Position numbers and translations under genes: made by a program. From Pelobium manganitolerans (lineage in GTDB: Bacteria; Bacteroidota; Bacteroidia; Sphingobacteriales; Sphingobacteriaceae), in contig NZ_MBTA01000002.1 of NCBI RefSeq assembly GCF_003609575.1, positions 62,001 through 126,000 of the forward strand: DNA of 64,000 nt. Direction: 5' to 3'. Shown here piece by piece: positions 51,231 to 60,609 of the stretch. The notes under the pieces were generated by a model that had not been told where the DNA came from, made no database searches, and saw nothing but the letters and a program-made list of their open reading frames with translations. Position 1 is the first letter of the stretch. Every line of letters starts with the position of its first letter.

Positions 51231-53405
51231 ATGGCAATAATCAGATTTCAAGCACTTCAATCCGTATTGGGAAGATCAATACCAGAAGTAAAAGCTCCGT
51301 CCACCAAAATCTCAGATTACTTCGGACAAAACGTTTTCGACAAATCGAAAATGAAAGCTTACATGTCTAAAGAAGCATTTCAGGCAATTGTAAGCGCTGG
51401 CGAAAACGGCACGCCTATAGAAAGAGATATTGCGGAGCATATTGCGGCCGCTATGAAATCTTGGGCCATGAGCAAAGGTGTAACACATTACACGCACTGG
51501 TTTCAGCCTTTAACCGGCACCACCGCAGAAAAACACGATTCGTTTTTTGAACCCGCACCAGACGGTTCACCGCTCGAAAAATTCTCTGCAGATGCCTTGG
51601 TACAGCAAGAGCCCGATGCTTCTAGCTTCCCTAACGGCGGTATCAGAAGCACCTTTGAAGCGCGCGGCTATACCGCTTGGGACCCAACTTCGCCAGCTTT
51701 TATATTCAGAGGAACGCTTTGCATCCCAACTGTATTTGTTTCTTATACCGGAGAAGCACTAGATTTTAAAGCACCTTTATTAAAGGCTATCTCGATAATA
51801 GATAAAGCAGCCGTAGACGTTTGCAACTACTTTGATAAAAGCGTAACAAAAGTAAACGCGTCTTTAGGGATAGAGCAGGAGTATTTTTTAGTGGATTTAG
51901 CCTTGTTTAATGCCCGCCCAGACTTACTACTTACCGGCCGTACGCTGTTAGGACAGTCTTCGGCAAAAAACCAACAGTTGGAAGACCATTATTTCGGCTC
52001 AATTCCGGAGCGTGTGGTGGCTTACATGCAAGATTTTGAAATTGAGGCTTTGCAATTGGGCATTCCTTTAAAAACTCGCCATAACGAGGTTGCACCTTCG
52101 CAATTTGAGTGCGCGCCATTATATGAGGAAATGAATTTGGCTATCGACCACAACCAATTGCTGATGGATTTGATGGATAAAGTGGCTAAAAGACATAATT
52201 TTAAGGTTTTATTACATGAAAAACCTTACGCAGGCGTAAACGGATCGGGCAAACACAACAACTGGTCTTTAATTACAGATACCGGCAAAAACCTGTTGGC
52301 ACCTGGAAAAACGCCTAAGAACAACCTGATGTTCTTGACATTTTTCATCAACACCATCAAGGCTGTTCATGAGCATTCGGACCTTTTAAGGGCATCTATC
52401 GCTTCGGCAACAAACGATCACCGCTTGGGCGCCAATGAAGCACCGCCGGCAATCATGTCTATCTTCTTAGGAAGCCAGCTTAATGATGTTTTAGATGAAG
52501 TAGAAAGTGCAAAAATTGCAAAAAAGGTAAAAGAGGAAGAGCTAATGTGGCACGGAATCCCTAAAATCCCGACCATCTTATTTGACAATACAGACAGGAA
52601 CCGCACCTCGCCATTTGCCTTTACAGGCAATAAATTTGAGCTGAGAGCGGTTGGTTCTTCTGCAAACTCGGCCAACGCCATGACTATCTTGAACACCATC
52701 GTGGCAGATCAGTTGGTGAAATTTAAAACAGACGTAGATAAACTGATCAAAAAAGGCGAGAAAAAAGACCTAGCCATCGTTAACGTACTGCGCAAATACA
52801 TCAAAGAATCCAAAAATATTCGTTTTGAGGGTAACGGCTACAGCGATGAGTGGGCCGCAGAAGCAGAAAAACGCGGTTTATCAAACATTAAAACCACACC
52901 AAAAGCTTTAGATGCTTTAATCAGCGAAAAATCTATCAAAGTTTTTAAAGATACCGGCGTTTTCACCGAACGCGAAGCACATGCCCGTCATGAGATTTTG
53001 TTGGAAGAATACCACAAAAAACTTCAAATTGAGGGCCGTGTAATTGGCGAGTTGGTGACCAACGTAGTTATCCCGGCTGCGGTAAATTATCAAAACAACT
53101 TAATCCAAAACGTTAAAGGTTTAAAAGATTTAGGCTTGCCTAAAGATACTTACAGCGCTCAGCTGTTAATTATCGAGGAAATATCTAAGCACGTAAACTT
53201 TATTAAAGACAACGTACACGCGATGATTGAGGAGCGCAAAATTGCCAACAAAATGGACGATACACGCGAAAAAGCAATCGCATATGACGAGAAAATCAAA
53301 TCGTACTTTGCGCCAATACGTTACCATGTAGATAAATTAGAGTTGATGATTGACGACAATATTTGGCCTTTGCCAAAATTCAGAGAGTTGTTATTTATCA
53401 AATAA
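51231..53405 (+). CDS. glnN: Glutamine synthetase type III
   Basis: A 724-residue GSIII enzyme, assimilating ammonium into glutamine with ATP. Length and motifs are typical of type III: KGVTHYTHWFQPLTGTTAEK, GIEQEYFLVD, VNGSGKHNNWSLITD and RNRTSPFAFTGNKFELRA (substrate and metal sites), with a long GSIII-specific C-terminal region (about 560-724). It is divergent from amtB-porin and has its own terminator. Bacteroidota commonly use this form as a main glutamine synthetase. Confidence 0.96.
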   Translation: MAIIRFQALQSVLGRSIPEVKAPSTKISDYFGQNVFDKSKMKAYMSKEAFQAIVSAGENGTPIERDIAEHIAAAMKSWAMSKGVTHYTHWFQPLTGTTAEKHDSFFEPAPDGSPLEKFSADALVQQEPDASSFPNGGIRSTFEARGYTAWDPTSPAFIFRGTLCIPTVFVSYTGEALDFKAPLLKAISIIDKAAVDVCNYFDKSVTKVNASLGIEQEYFLVDLALFNARPDLLLTGRTLLGQSSAKNQQLEDHYFGSIPERVVAYMQDFEIEALQLGIPLKTRHNEVAPSQFECAPLYEEMNLAIDHNQLLMDLMDKVAKRHNFKVLLHEKPYAGVNGSGKHNNWSLITDTGKNLLAPGKTPKNNLMFLTFFINTIKAVHEHSDLLRASIASATNDHRLGANEAPPAIMSIFLGSQLNDVLDEVESAKIAKKVKEEELMWHGIPKIPTILFDNTDRNRTSPFAFTGNKFELRAVGSSANSANAMTILNTIVADQLVKFKTDVDKLIKKGEKKDLAIVNVLRKYIKESKNIRFEGNGYSDEWAAEAEKRGLSNIKTTPKALDALISEKSIKVFKDTGVFTEREAHARHEILLEEYHKKLQIEGRVIGELVTNVVIPAAVNYQNNLIQNVKGLKDLGLPKDTYSAQLLIIEEISKHVNFIKDNVHAMIEERKIANKMDDTREKAIAYDEKIKSYFAPIRYHVDKLELMIDDNIWPLPKFRELLFIK

Positions 53406-53422
53406 CCGAGTTCCATCTCAAT

Positions 53423-53459
53423 AAAAAAGTCGCTCTTATAAAAATAGGGCGACTTTTTT
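53423..53459 (+). terminator. Intrinsic terminator of glnN
   Basis: A perfect 11-bp stem (AAAAAAGTCGC at 53423-53433, GCGACTTTTTT at 53449-53459) with a 15-nt loop, 17 nt past the stop. The A and T flanks would allow action on either strand. Confidence 0.9.
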
Positions 53460-53464
53460 GTTTT

Positions 53465-53541
53465 GGGCGTTCGGGCGGGCTTTCCGTTGCAATCTTTTTG
53501 CTGGTAGAAGCAAAAAGGATTTACACTGCAATCCCTAACGC
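53465..53541. repeat. Structured intergenic element, possible dispersed repeat
   Basis: A 77-nt GC-rich element starting GGGCGTTCGGGCGGGC. It contains a TTTTTGCT / AGCAAAAA hairpin (53495-53502, 53509-53516) flanked by two direct TGCAATC copies (53488, 53527), and ends CCCTAACGC. From memory this layout resembles a REP-like palindromic element scattered through Pedobacter and Flavobacterium genomes. Only one copy is in the window, so its repeat nature cannot be shown here. Confidence 0.5.
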
Positions 53542-53566
53542 AACCTGTCTCTTAATTACAAATCAT

Positions 53567-53998
53567 CTAAGCCGACGGCTCTCCCCAGGCAGTAAGCACC
53601 AATTTCCTTCGTCCGCCGGCATTTCGGTGTTCGCACAAATAAATGCCCTGCCAAGTTCCTAAGGCCAATTTTCCGTTTTTAATAGGAACACTTACCGAAG
53701 CTCCCAAAATTGAGCTTTTTAAATGCGCCGGCATATCATCAGATCCTTCGTAATCATGCAAATATTCCGGATCGTTCTCGCGCACGGTTTTATTAAAAAA
53801 CATCTCAAAATCTTGCCTCACCGTTGGGTCGGCGTTCTCGTTAATGGTTAAAGATGCGGAAGTATGCTGAATAAAAACCTGCAACATCCCCACTTTAAGT
53901 TCAGAAATTTGAGGAATAGCCCTTAAAACATCATTCGTAATCAAATGAAAACCTCTCCTTCTTTCCGCTAAAACCAATGTCTCTTGATAAAATTTCAT
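53567..53998 (-). CDS. YjbQ family protein (UPF0047)
   Basis: A 143-residue protein of the YjbQ/UPF0047 family, annotated elsewhere as secondary thiamine-phosphate synthase because some members rescue thiE mutants at low level. Motifs QVFIQHTSASLTINENADP and GTWQGIYLCEHRN are diagnostic, with conserved His/Asp/Glu probably binding metal. Its true cellular function is unsettled. Its start codon is 2 nt after the stop of the GH25 gene on the same strand, so the two may be co-transcribed. Confidence 0.9.
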   Translation of the reverse strand: MKFYQETLVLAERRRGFHLITNDVLRAIPQISELKVGMLQVFIQHTSASLTINENADPTVRQDFEMFFNKTVRENDPEYLHDYEGSDDMPAHLKSSILGASVSVPIKNGKLALGTWQGIYLCEHRNAGGRRKLVLTAWGEPSA

Positions 53999-54000
53999 CG

Positions 54001-54891
54001 TTACAAATTTATATGCTGTATCAATAAAGCGCTTAAATCTTCCTCTTCGCCATTAAAAACGTTCATATCTACCTTGTGCTTTATACCTTCAACTTTTGCA
54101 TTATCCGCATGTTGCCAAAAACGCCAAGCAGTTTCTTTACCAAACTTCAACTTCGGCTGGTAATAATGTGCTACCCAAAGTGGATAATCATCAAATTCGC
54201 CCTGCAAATGGTCGCGGTAAAACTGGTAGCCGGTGTAAATAATCGGCTTTGCTTTGGTTTTTCGTTCCACTTCATCCAAAAAATCCTGAATATTGGGTAT
54301 CAGCTCCGCTTTTGATAAGCCCGCGCTTTCTTCTATATCTACTACCGCGGGCAAATCGCCAGCTTCCATTTTTACAGTCTGCAAAAAAAACCGTGCCTGC
54401 CAAATCCCTGATTTTTTCGGTTTAAAGTAATGGTAAGCGCCTCTAATTACGCCTTCTTTCTTGGTTTCGCGCCAATTCCGCTGAAAATAAGAATCAACCA
54501 AAGTAATGCCTTCGGTGGCTTTTATAAACGCGAACGAAATTTTGACTCCATTATAATCCACCGCAGCAACTTTATCCCAATCTATCTTACCTTGGTAGTA
54601 AGAAACATCAATGCCGTGGACGTAGTATTTCCGCGGAATGCGTATGCCAAATTCTTCGTAATGCGGGTACTCGTCAAAAACAAATAAATCGCGAAACCAT
54701 CTGCCGGTAGAGACCGCTGTTTTAAGCACTTTGCCATAGTAAAATGGCGAAAAAACCAACAGCACAATTAAAACCAAAACAACTTTTGTTTTAATGCCAA
54801 ACGTTGTTTTCTTCTTGGCTTTTTTTCGCGTTCCGGTATTTGCGCGTGGCTTAACACTGCGTTTAGCGGGCGCTTTTTTTTGCACAGCCAT
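54001..54891 (-). CDS. GH25 family lysozyme-like protein
   Basis: A 296-residue membrane-anchored or exported protein. A very basic N-terminus (about 1-30, Lys/Arg-rich) is followed by one hydrophobic segment (33-52). The GH25 (Cpl-1/cellosyl) domain spans about 70-285: HGIDVSYYQGKIDWDKV, FIKATEGITLVDSYFQRNW and PAVVDIEESAG with the catalytic acidic residues. GH25 enzymes cut the N-acetylmuramyl bond in peptidoglycan. No other phage-like gene is nearby, so it looks like a housekeeping cell-wall enzyme. It is 15 nt downstream of an unknown gene. Confidence 0.9.
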   Translation of the reverse strand: MAVQKKAPAKRSVKPRANTGTRKKAKKKTTFGIKTKVVLVLIVLLVFSPFYYGKVLKTAVSTGRWFRDLFVFDEYPHYEEFGIRIPRKYYVHGIDVSYYQGKIDWDKVAAVDYNGVKISFAFIKATEGITLVDSYFQRNWRETKKEGVIRGAYHYFKPKKSGIWQARFFLQTVKMEAGDLPAVVDIEESAGLSKAELIPNIQDFLDEVERKTKAKPIIYTGYQFYRDHLQGEFDDYPLWVAHYYQPKLKFGKETAWRFWQHADNAKVEGIKHKVDMNVFNGEEEDLSALLIQHINL

Positions 54892-54906
54892 TTAAATTAA
54901 TGCAGA

Positions 54907-56013
54907 TTAGGCTACAAATTTTTTGCGCAAATATTCGTAAAAGCGCTCAACTGTTGGCTGTTTACTTTCCCAATCATTTTTTACCGCATAGTTTTTCTGT
55001 AAAAAGTTATCAGCCGCGTCAAAACTTTCAAAACGGTTAACAATTTCAATGGCTTCGCTGTAAGCCAAATTATAGCCGTTAAATAGTTCTTTAATAAAAA
55101 CCATTTTATCATTAATGCTTATCGCCGATTTCAGGTCTTCTAACTTTGCACCGTGCCTACTACTTTGATGGCCCGCCGCTTGGTTAAGCTTCGCCGAAAG
55201 CATTTCATTTAGGGTTAAAGGCCGTTCTTCTTTTGTGGCATAACCCGAAACAGGTGTGTTTTGTGCCGGTACATGTTGCACTGGTACCTGTTCGGGGCCA
55301 GGGCTACGGGGCTGTATCGGCGTTTCAATTGCAGGCGGGGTTGTCGGTACACTTTTTAAAATTGGCGACGTTTGCGCTTCTGCTGCAACAGGCTGTTCTT
55401 CTGTCACGCTCACGTTTTCCACCACAGGTTTTTCTGTTGCTTCAGGCTCGCCAGATAATTCTTTCTCTTGTAACTCCGGTTCTTTATCCAATAAAATCCC
55501 TGGCCTAGCAATTTCCGCTTCTTCGTCGTTTGTTTCTGCCCTAACATCATCCAAAACAATAAACTCCTCTTTAGATGCCTCCGGTGCACTTGTTTTTTCT
55601 GCAATTAGTTTTTGCTCTTCTTCACTTAACGGACGGTCAAATACTTCGTTAACTGCAATTTTTTTCTCAAAATCAAAAACCATCTCGGTTGGTTCTTCAT
55701 CAAAAGAAAAACGGAATTTACTTTTGCTTTCTTCTTCAGTTGGGATATCCTGAACCACTGCTCTTGGCTCTATTTTCGGCTCCGGTTCCAAATCTTCCGT
55801 TACCAAAGGCTGGTTCTGCGCAGCTTCATAGAAAGATTTTTCGTTCAGTTTTTTCAAAATCTCGATATGATCTATCAAAAAATCGGCATTAGCCGTAAAA
55901 AGCTCCAGCTCCAACAAATTTATTTTGCTGGTACTAGCTAAATACTGCTGTTGTTCACCTAATTCCTCAATAATATTTCCGATTTTTCTTAAAATCTGCG
56001 ACTTGTTCATCAT
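54907..56013 (-). CDS. Hypothetical protein with long disordered region
   Basis: A 368-residue cytoplasmic-looking protein. An N-terminal helical part (1-75, KSQILRKIGNIIEELGEQQQ) and a C-terminal folded part (about 265-368, SINDKMVFIKELFNGYNLAY ... WESKQPTVERFYEYLRKKF) flank a Glu/Pro/Val-rich linker of about 180 residues that is probably disordered. I recognise no named family. It is 15 nt upstream of the GH25 gene on the same strand, so a cell-wall-related adaptor role is conceivable but unproven. Confidence 0.7.
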   Translation of the reverse strand: MMNKSQILRKIGNIIEELGEQQQYLASTSKINLLELELFTANADFLIDHIEILKKLNEKSFYEAAQNQPLVTEDLEPEPKIEPRAVVQDIPTEEESKSKFRFSFDEEPTEMVFDFEKKIAVNEVFDRPLSEEEQKLIAEKTSAPEASKEEFIVLDDVRAETNDEEAEIARPGILLDKEPELQEKELSGEPEATEKPVVENVSVTEEQPVAAEAQTSPILKSVPTTPPAIETPIQPRSPGPEQVPVQHVPAQNTPVSGYATKEERPLTLNEMLSAKLNQAAGHQSSRHGAKLEDLKSAISINDKMVFIKELFNGYNLAYSEAIEIVNRFESFDAADNFLQKNYAVKNDWESKQPTVERFYEYLRKKFVA

Positions 56014-56118
56014 GATAATAGGAACGCGTTTTTTGGGTGTTTATGTTGTTAAAACGCTATCAAAAATAACATATAATTCTGATATTAGCCGAACGCAGGG
56101 CACAATTAAAGGCGATTT

Positions 56119-56691
56119 ATGTTGAATGACGACAGGTTTAAGAGACGTTTTGATTTGGGCGGAAGTGTAGAGGTTATCTGTGGTTCAATGTTTTCTGGCA
56201 AAACAGAAGAGCTCATCCGCCGGCTAAAAAGGGCGCAAATCGCAAAACAGCAGATCGAGATTTTTAAACCCAAAACAGATACCCGATATGATGAAACTGC
56301 CGTAGTTTCGCACGATGCAAATTTCATCCACTCTACTCCGGTAGATCATTCTTCGGCAATATTACTTTACGGAGGAAACTCGCAAGTAGTAGGTATTGAT
56401 GAAGCGCAGTTTTTTGATTTGGAGCTTCCGGAAGTTTGCATAAAGCTGGCCAACAAAGGCGTAAGGGTAATTGTTGCAGGTTTAGATATGGATTTTGAAG
56501 GAAAACCTTTTGGCCCGATGCCCGCTTTAATGGCCATTGCCGAAGATGTTACCAAGGTACACGCGGTTTGTGTAAAATGCGGAGGTCCGGCATTGTACAG
56601 CTACCGGCTTGTGCAAAACAACAAACAGTTTATGCTGGGCGAAAAAGAAAGTTACGAACCCCGTTGCCGCTTTTGTTACCATCAACAATAG
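56119..56691 (+). CDS. tdk: Thymidine kinase
   Basis: A 190-residue type II thymidine kinase that phosphorylates thymidine for salvage. The P-loop is [14 protein letters not shown] (about 20-33), the lasso and substrate motif [11 protein letters not shown] follows, and the zinc ribbon is formed by VCVKCGG and RCRFC near the C-terminus. It is convergent with the S8 protease gene (1 nt gap). Confidence 0.95.
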   Translation: MLNDDRFKRRFDLGGSVEVICGSMFSGKTEELIRRLKRAQIAKQQIEIFKPKTDTRYDETAVVSHDANFIHSTPVDHSSAILLYGGNSQVVGIDEAQFFDLELPEVCIKLANKGVRVIVAGLDMDFEGKPFGPMPALMAIAEDVTKVHAVCVKCGGPALYSYRLVQNNKQFMLGEKESYEPRCRFCYHQQ

Positions 56692-56692
56692 C

Positions 56693-59536
56693 TTATTCTG
56701 CAACCAACATTTTTACTACTTGCTGTTGACCGTTAAATAAAGCGCGGCAGAAATATATCCCCGGCCTCATCCCAGTCAAATCAATATTATAAGTGTAATT
56801 ACCCTTTTTTAAGCTTTGGTTTACAACTTGTTTAAGTTGCCGGCCTAAATAATCGTATATATTTATAGCTATAATGCCGTCTTCTGGCAAAGCTAAGTTT
56901 AGCGCTGTGGTTTTACTTGCCGGATTAGGGTAATTCTGCGATAGCTTAAAAACATCCGAAGGTGCTAACACTTGCATTTCTTTATATTTCTCTTCTGCCA
57001 GCTCCGCCGATTTTTGTATATCTGGCAAATCATCACCAACTATAATGGCAAATGCTATTTTCACTGATTTGCCCGCGGCAATATTAAAAGGGCCATTTCC
57101 AATTACGCCCATTACATCCACGCCATCGCCATTGCCTAAAGAAGTACCTTTAATGCCGCTAGATAAGGTCTCGTACTTTTCTTTAGTTGTAAAAATACCA
57201 TCGTACAGTAAATCGGCGCCAAGCTGGTAAGATAGCGGATAAAACAAAGGTTGCGCTTTGGTGCTAAGCAGTTTCACACCTGCAAAAGGAGTTAATGGCG
57301 TACTTGCATTCACATAGGCCAATCTGTTTTGTTCATCGTAATTCAGAAAATTTTTAGAGCTTTCATCAATGTCCCAATCTGTAAATAAACCAATAAAAAG
57401 TCGGTTCAATTGGCTTGCCGTATTGTTGGTTAACTCGTATTCTACAATTACATATTTATCGTTGGGTGCTGCGCCAAAAGCCAACTGTTTTTGGCTTACA
57501 GAAATGCCAATGGGTGTTTTTGCATTGCTATCGTTAAAAAAAGAAATCCCCTCGTAACTGGCTACTTTGCTTTGGACTCTGCTAACTCCTTTTACCTTCA
57601 CAAAATCATTGTCAGACTCTCCGTTGCCGGACCGGGCATTGTTAGAAACCTGTGTAGGCGATAAACCCACCATCAGCGATGCTTCGTATAAAAGAGAGAA
57701 ATCTTTATATAAAACGCCCAAACCATCATGTGCGTTGGCTTTACTGTAGCCAATGCGCCCGTTACTGGTAATGGTGGTGTAAAGCTGGTTTACCGTAATA
57801 TTTTGGTAATCTAAGTTTACAGTGCTACTAAAAAATTCGTGAGCGCTGTAGTTAATCAAGGGATTTTCATAAGCTAACTTGAATAATATCGGCGTGTTTT
57901 CTGGTGCTGTTCTGCTAACTAAAACTTTAATTGGACCAATTTTTTTGCTTTCCAATGCTATAAACGCGCCCGCATTTGTAGATGCATTAAGCACTTTCAC
58001 GTTCGGATTGTCAGAAGAAAGCTTTACCTCCATATTTGAAGTACTAGCCAATAAATTTTTTAGCTCAAAATAATAACTCACGGTATCTCCGGCAGCTAAA
58101 GCACCATTTGAGCTATCGTTAATTTCAATTTTTTGATAACGGATAGACGGGCTATTACTCATTTTCAGCGCGTTATATACATTTAAACGCCCCGAGCCAA
58201 GTTGGTTTTGATATAGCGCGTTTAATCCGTTGCTATAAATATCATCCGCAGACAAGCGTAAGATTTCGCCTATTTGCAAGCCACTTAAACTGGGATTTTT
58301 GGCTGATAAAAGCGCGGCCGCGCTTGAAACCAACGGCGCAGCCATAGAGGTACCGCTTTTGTAACCGAAGGCGTTATTGTTGAGCGTGCTATAAATACCG
58401 GTTCCGGGCGCCGCAATAGCTACATGGTATCCGTAACTTGAGGTAGTCGATTTTTCATCGTTGCTGTTCACATTGGCAACGGCAAAAGCACCCGCGTAAG
58501 CGGCCGGAAAAATTGGTTCGTTTGTTTTGCTATTCCCGGCAGCCACAACCACCAGGCATCCCTTGCTCACGGCATAATTGATCACATCTTGCCCGTAGGC
58601 GCCACCACCGGGACCTCCCCAACTGCAATTAATAATTTTTGCGCCGTGGTCGGCTGCATATATAATTCCCTCGTAGCCTTTATAAATCGCACTCGAATTA
58701 TTATCCGCACCTGCTTTAATAAGCATTAATTTTGCGTTACCCGCGATACTACAGATGCCCGTTTGATTATTGCTGACCGCCGAAGCCAAACCACTAACAT
58801 GCACCCCGTGGTCCAAAGAATCTGCCGGAATATCAGGATTATTGTCTTCTACAATTTTTGAGGCCGTGGCTCCTACAAAATCCCATCCCCAATAATTGTC
58901 AACATAACCGTCTTGGTCGTCATCAATACCGTTGATAGGATCTTTAGAATTGACGTAAATATTGTCTGCCAGGTCCTGATGTTGCAAATCCGAACCCGAA
59001 TCAATAATAGCTATTACTGCGCCATTGGCATTGGGCTGTAAAGTCCAAGCTTCCGGCGCTTTAACCTGCTCTAGGTACGATTGCTTGCCAGCAATAAAAT
59101 CCGGGTCATTATAACTAAAGCTATGATAAACAAAACTAGGCTCGGCGTAAGCAACATCCGGCCGTTGCAGCAATTCTTCAATCACGTTTTCTATAGGCAA
59201 ACTGCTTTTATATTTTACCTCATAAATCCTGTTTAAACCTACCTCATCTATTTTTCTTTGTTCGGATAGCGTTCTTTTGGCAGCGCTTGCAAATTGGTAC
59301 ACCGGTTTTACCGAGATAAAACTGGTTTGAGATGTATTAGCGATTTTCTGATTGTTGGAACCAAAGGTTTTTTGTTGAAAAGAAACTTGTTTGAACTTTA
59401 CAATCAAGGTATTGGCCTGATAATCTTTAGCAGATAGGCCTGCTGGCAAGCGGTAAGTATATTTTGGATCCTGGCCCCGGAAGGCGCATAAAATCAGAAA
59501 TATGACTCCAATTGGCAACAAAAACGTTCTACCCAT
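56693..59536 (-). CDS. S8 family serine peptidase with T9SS sorting domain
   Basis: A 947-residue secreted subtilisin-like protease. A signal-like hydrophobic start (1-20) and a propeptide region (to about 155) precede the S8 catalytic domain with Asp179 (IIDSGSD), His243 (DHGVHVSG), Asn335 (AAGN) and Ser397 (SGTSMAAP). Beta-rich domains follow to about 855. The C-terminal 85 residues (LSQNYPNPASKTTALNLALP ... GIYFCRALFNGQQ) are a type A T9SS sorting domain, so the protein should be exported by T9SS and processed by a PorU-type sortase. It is the clearest T9SS cargo in the window. Confidence 0.95.
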   Translation of the reverse strand: MGRTFLLPIGVIFLILCAFRGQDPKYTYRLPAGLSAKDYQANTLIVKFKQVSFQQKTFGSNNQKIANTSQTSFISVKPVYQFASAAKRTLSEQRKIDEVGLNRIYEVKYKSSLPIENVIEELLQRPDVAYAEPSFVYHSFSYNDPDFIAGKQSYLEQVKAPEAWTLQPNANGAVIAIIDSGSDLQHQDLADNIYVNSKDPINGIDDDQDGYVDNYWGWDFVGATASKIVEDNNPDIPADSLDHGVHVSGLASAVSNNQTGICSIAGNAKLMLIKAGADNNSSAIYKGYEGIIYAADHGAKIINCSWGGPGGGAYGQDVINYAVSKGCLVVVAAGNSKTNEPIFPAAYAGAFAVANVNSNDEKSTTSSYGYHVAIAAPGTGIYSTLNNNAFGYKSGTSMAAPLVSSAAALLSAKNPSLSGLQIGEILRLSADDIYSNGLNALYQNQLGSGRLNVYNALKMSNSPSIRYQKIEINDSSNGALAAGDTVSYYFELKNLLASTSNMEVKLSSDNPNVKVLNASTNAGAFIALESKKIGPIKVLVSRTAPENTPILFKLAYENPLINYSAHEFFSSTVNLDYQNITVNQLYTTITSNGRIGYSKANAHDGLGVLYKDFSLLYEASLMVGLSPTQVSNNARSGNGESDNDFVKVKGVSRVQSKVASYEGISFFNDSNAKTPIGISVSQKQLAFGAAPNDKYVIVEYELTNNTASQLNRLFIGLFTDWDIDESSKNFLNYDEQNRLAYVNASTPLTPFAGVKLLSTKAQPLFYPLSYQLGADLLYDGIFTTKEKYETLSSGIKGTSLGNGDGVDVMGVIGNGPFNIAAGKSVKIAFAIIVGDDLPDIQKSAELAEEKYKEMQVLAPSDVFKLSQNYPNPASKTTALNLALPEDGIIAINIYDYLGRQLKQVVNQSLKKGNYTYNIDLTGMRPGIYFCRALFNGQQQVVKMLVAE

Positions 59537-59651
59537 TCATCCATAAAAAGAGGATCTAAAATTAATCATTTTTGCCCGCTATCAATTAAAGTTCGTTAAT
59601 GACACTATCAAAAATTAAAATTCTGTATCTAAGACGGCAAAAAAGTGCCAT

Positions 59652-59859
59652 TTTAACAAAATTTAACATCTGTTAATAAACGTTTAACATATACATGACG
59701 AGGTTATGACACTAAACCTAAAGCTTAGTGTTACCTTTACACCATGTAATTCGAGGAACACCTCATTACAGATTTAAAGTTCCTATCGTTTAATTTAGGT
59801 TTATAATTGGTTAGTTTAAGCTCCGTCCTCCCCGTTCGGAGCTTAACTGTTTTATAGGG
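59652..59859 (+). other. Structured intergenic region: TTTAACA repeats and three hairpins (candidate sRNA)
   Basis: Between the S8 gene and the transaldolase lies a 413-nt gap. It holds TTTAACA at 59652, 59662 and 59683 with an inverted TGTTAAT at 59671. Then come hairpins ACACTAA/TTAGTGT (59709-59731), AGGAAC/GTTCCT (59754-59784) and a perfect 10-bp TTAAGCTCCG/CGGAGCTTAA (59816-59846) followed by CTGTTTTATA. The last is terminator-like on the plus strand, yet no plus-strand gene precedes it. A small plus-strand RNA is possible; no consensus -7 box was found. Confidence 0.35.
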
Positions 59860-59896
59860 GTTTTATCACTGTTCGTTTATTCGGAAAACTTCCAAA

Positions 59897-59925
59897 ACAA
59901 AAAAAGCCGTCCGGAAGACAGCTTT
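59897..59925 (-). terminator. Intrinsic terminator of the transaldolase gene
   Basis: On the minus strand AAAGCTGTC (59917-59925) pairs with GACGGCTTT (59903-59911; one G-T pair), then seven T follow. It lies 25 nt past the stop codon. Confidence 0.85.
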
Positions 59926-59949
59926 CTTTAAAACTTAATTTTATATCAA

Positions 59950-60609
59950 CTACTTACCAGCAGCTTTAGCATGGTCTGCTAAAAACTGCGCCAAGCCGTT
60001 ATCGGTAAGCGGGTGTTTTAACAAGCCTAATATCGAGCTTAAAGGACCAGTCATCACATCGGCACCAATTTTAGCACATTCAACCACGTGGACAGAGTTA
60101 CGAATAGATGCGGCCAAAATTTCTGTTTGGAAACCGTAATTATCAAAAATTAAACGGATGTCTTCAATTAAACCAAAGCTATCAGCACCGATATCGTCTA
60201 ATCTGCCTAAAAATGGAGACACATAAGAAGCACCTGCTTTAGCGGCTAAAAGCGCCTGGCCAGCAGAGAAAATCAAAGTACAGTTAGTTCTAATTCCTTT
60301 ATCGCTAAAGTATCTAATCGCTTTAATCCCGTCTTTAATCATCGGAATTTTAACTACAATTTTATCGTCAAGCGCTGCCAAAGCCTCGCCTTCTTTAATC
60401 ATCCCTTCGTAATCTGTTGAAATCACTTCGGCACTTACATTGTCATCAACAATTGCACAAATATCTTTATAGTGCTTTTTGATGTTTTCTTCGCCGGTAA
60501 TTCCTTCTTTAGCCATTAAGCTTGGGTTGGTAGTAACCCCGTCTAACACGCCTAAATCCTGAGCTTCTTTAATTTGCGCAAGGTTTGCGGTATCAATAAA
60601 AAATTTCAT
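59950..60609 (-). CDS. Small transaldolase / fructose-6-phosphate aldolase
   Basis: A 219-residue TIM-barrel aldolase of the TalC/FSA type, starting at the ATG at 60609 (MKFFIDTANLAQIKEA); an upstream in-frame extension to 60654 has no family similarity. The Schiff-base Lys lies in KIPMIKDGIKAI, with DGVTTNPSLMAKEG near the start and the SPFLGRLDDIG loop. Members transfer dihydroxyacetone in the pentose phosphate pathway (transaldolase) or cleave fructose 6-phosphate; sequence alone does not separate the two. A terminator follows. Confidence 0.94.
   Translation of the reverse strand: MKFFIDTANLAQIKEAQDLGVLDGVTTNPSLMAKEGITGEENIKKHYKDICAIVDDNVSAEVISTDYEGMIKEGEALAALDDKIVVKIPMIKDGIKAIRYFSDKGIRTNCTLIFSAGQALLAAKAGASYVSPFLGRLDDIGADSFGLIEDIRLIFDNYGFQTEILAASIRNSVHVVECAKIGADVMTGPLSSILGLLKHPLTDNGLAQFLADHAKAAGK

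Noticed and set aside
54001-54891. GH25 lysozyme as a sign of a prophage
   Set aside because: No holin, capsid, portal, tail or integrase genes are nearby, and the protein has a membrane-anchor segment typical of cellular copies.
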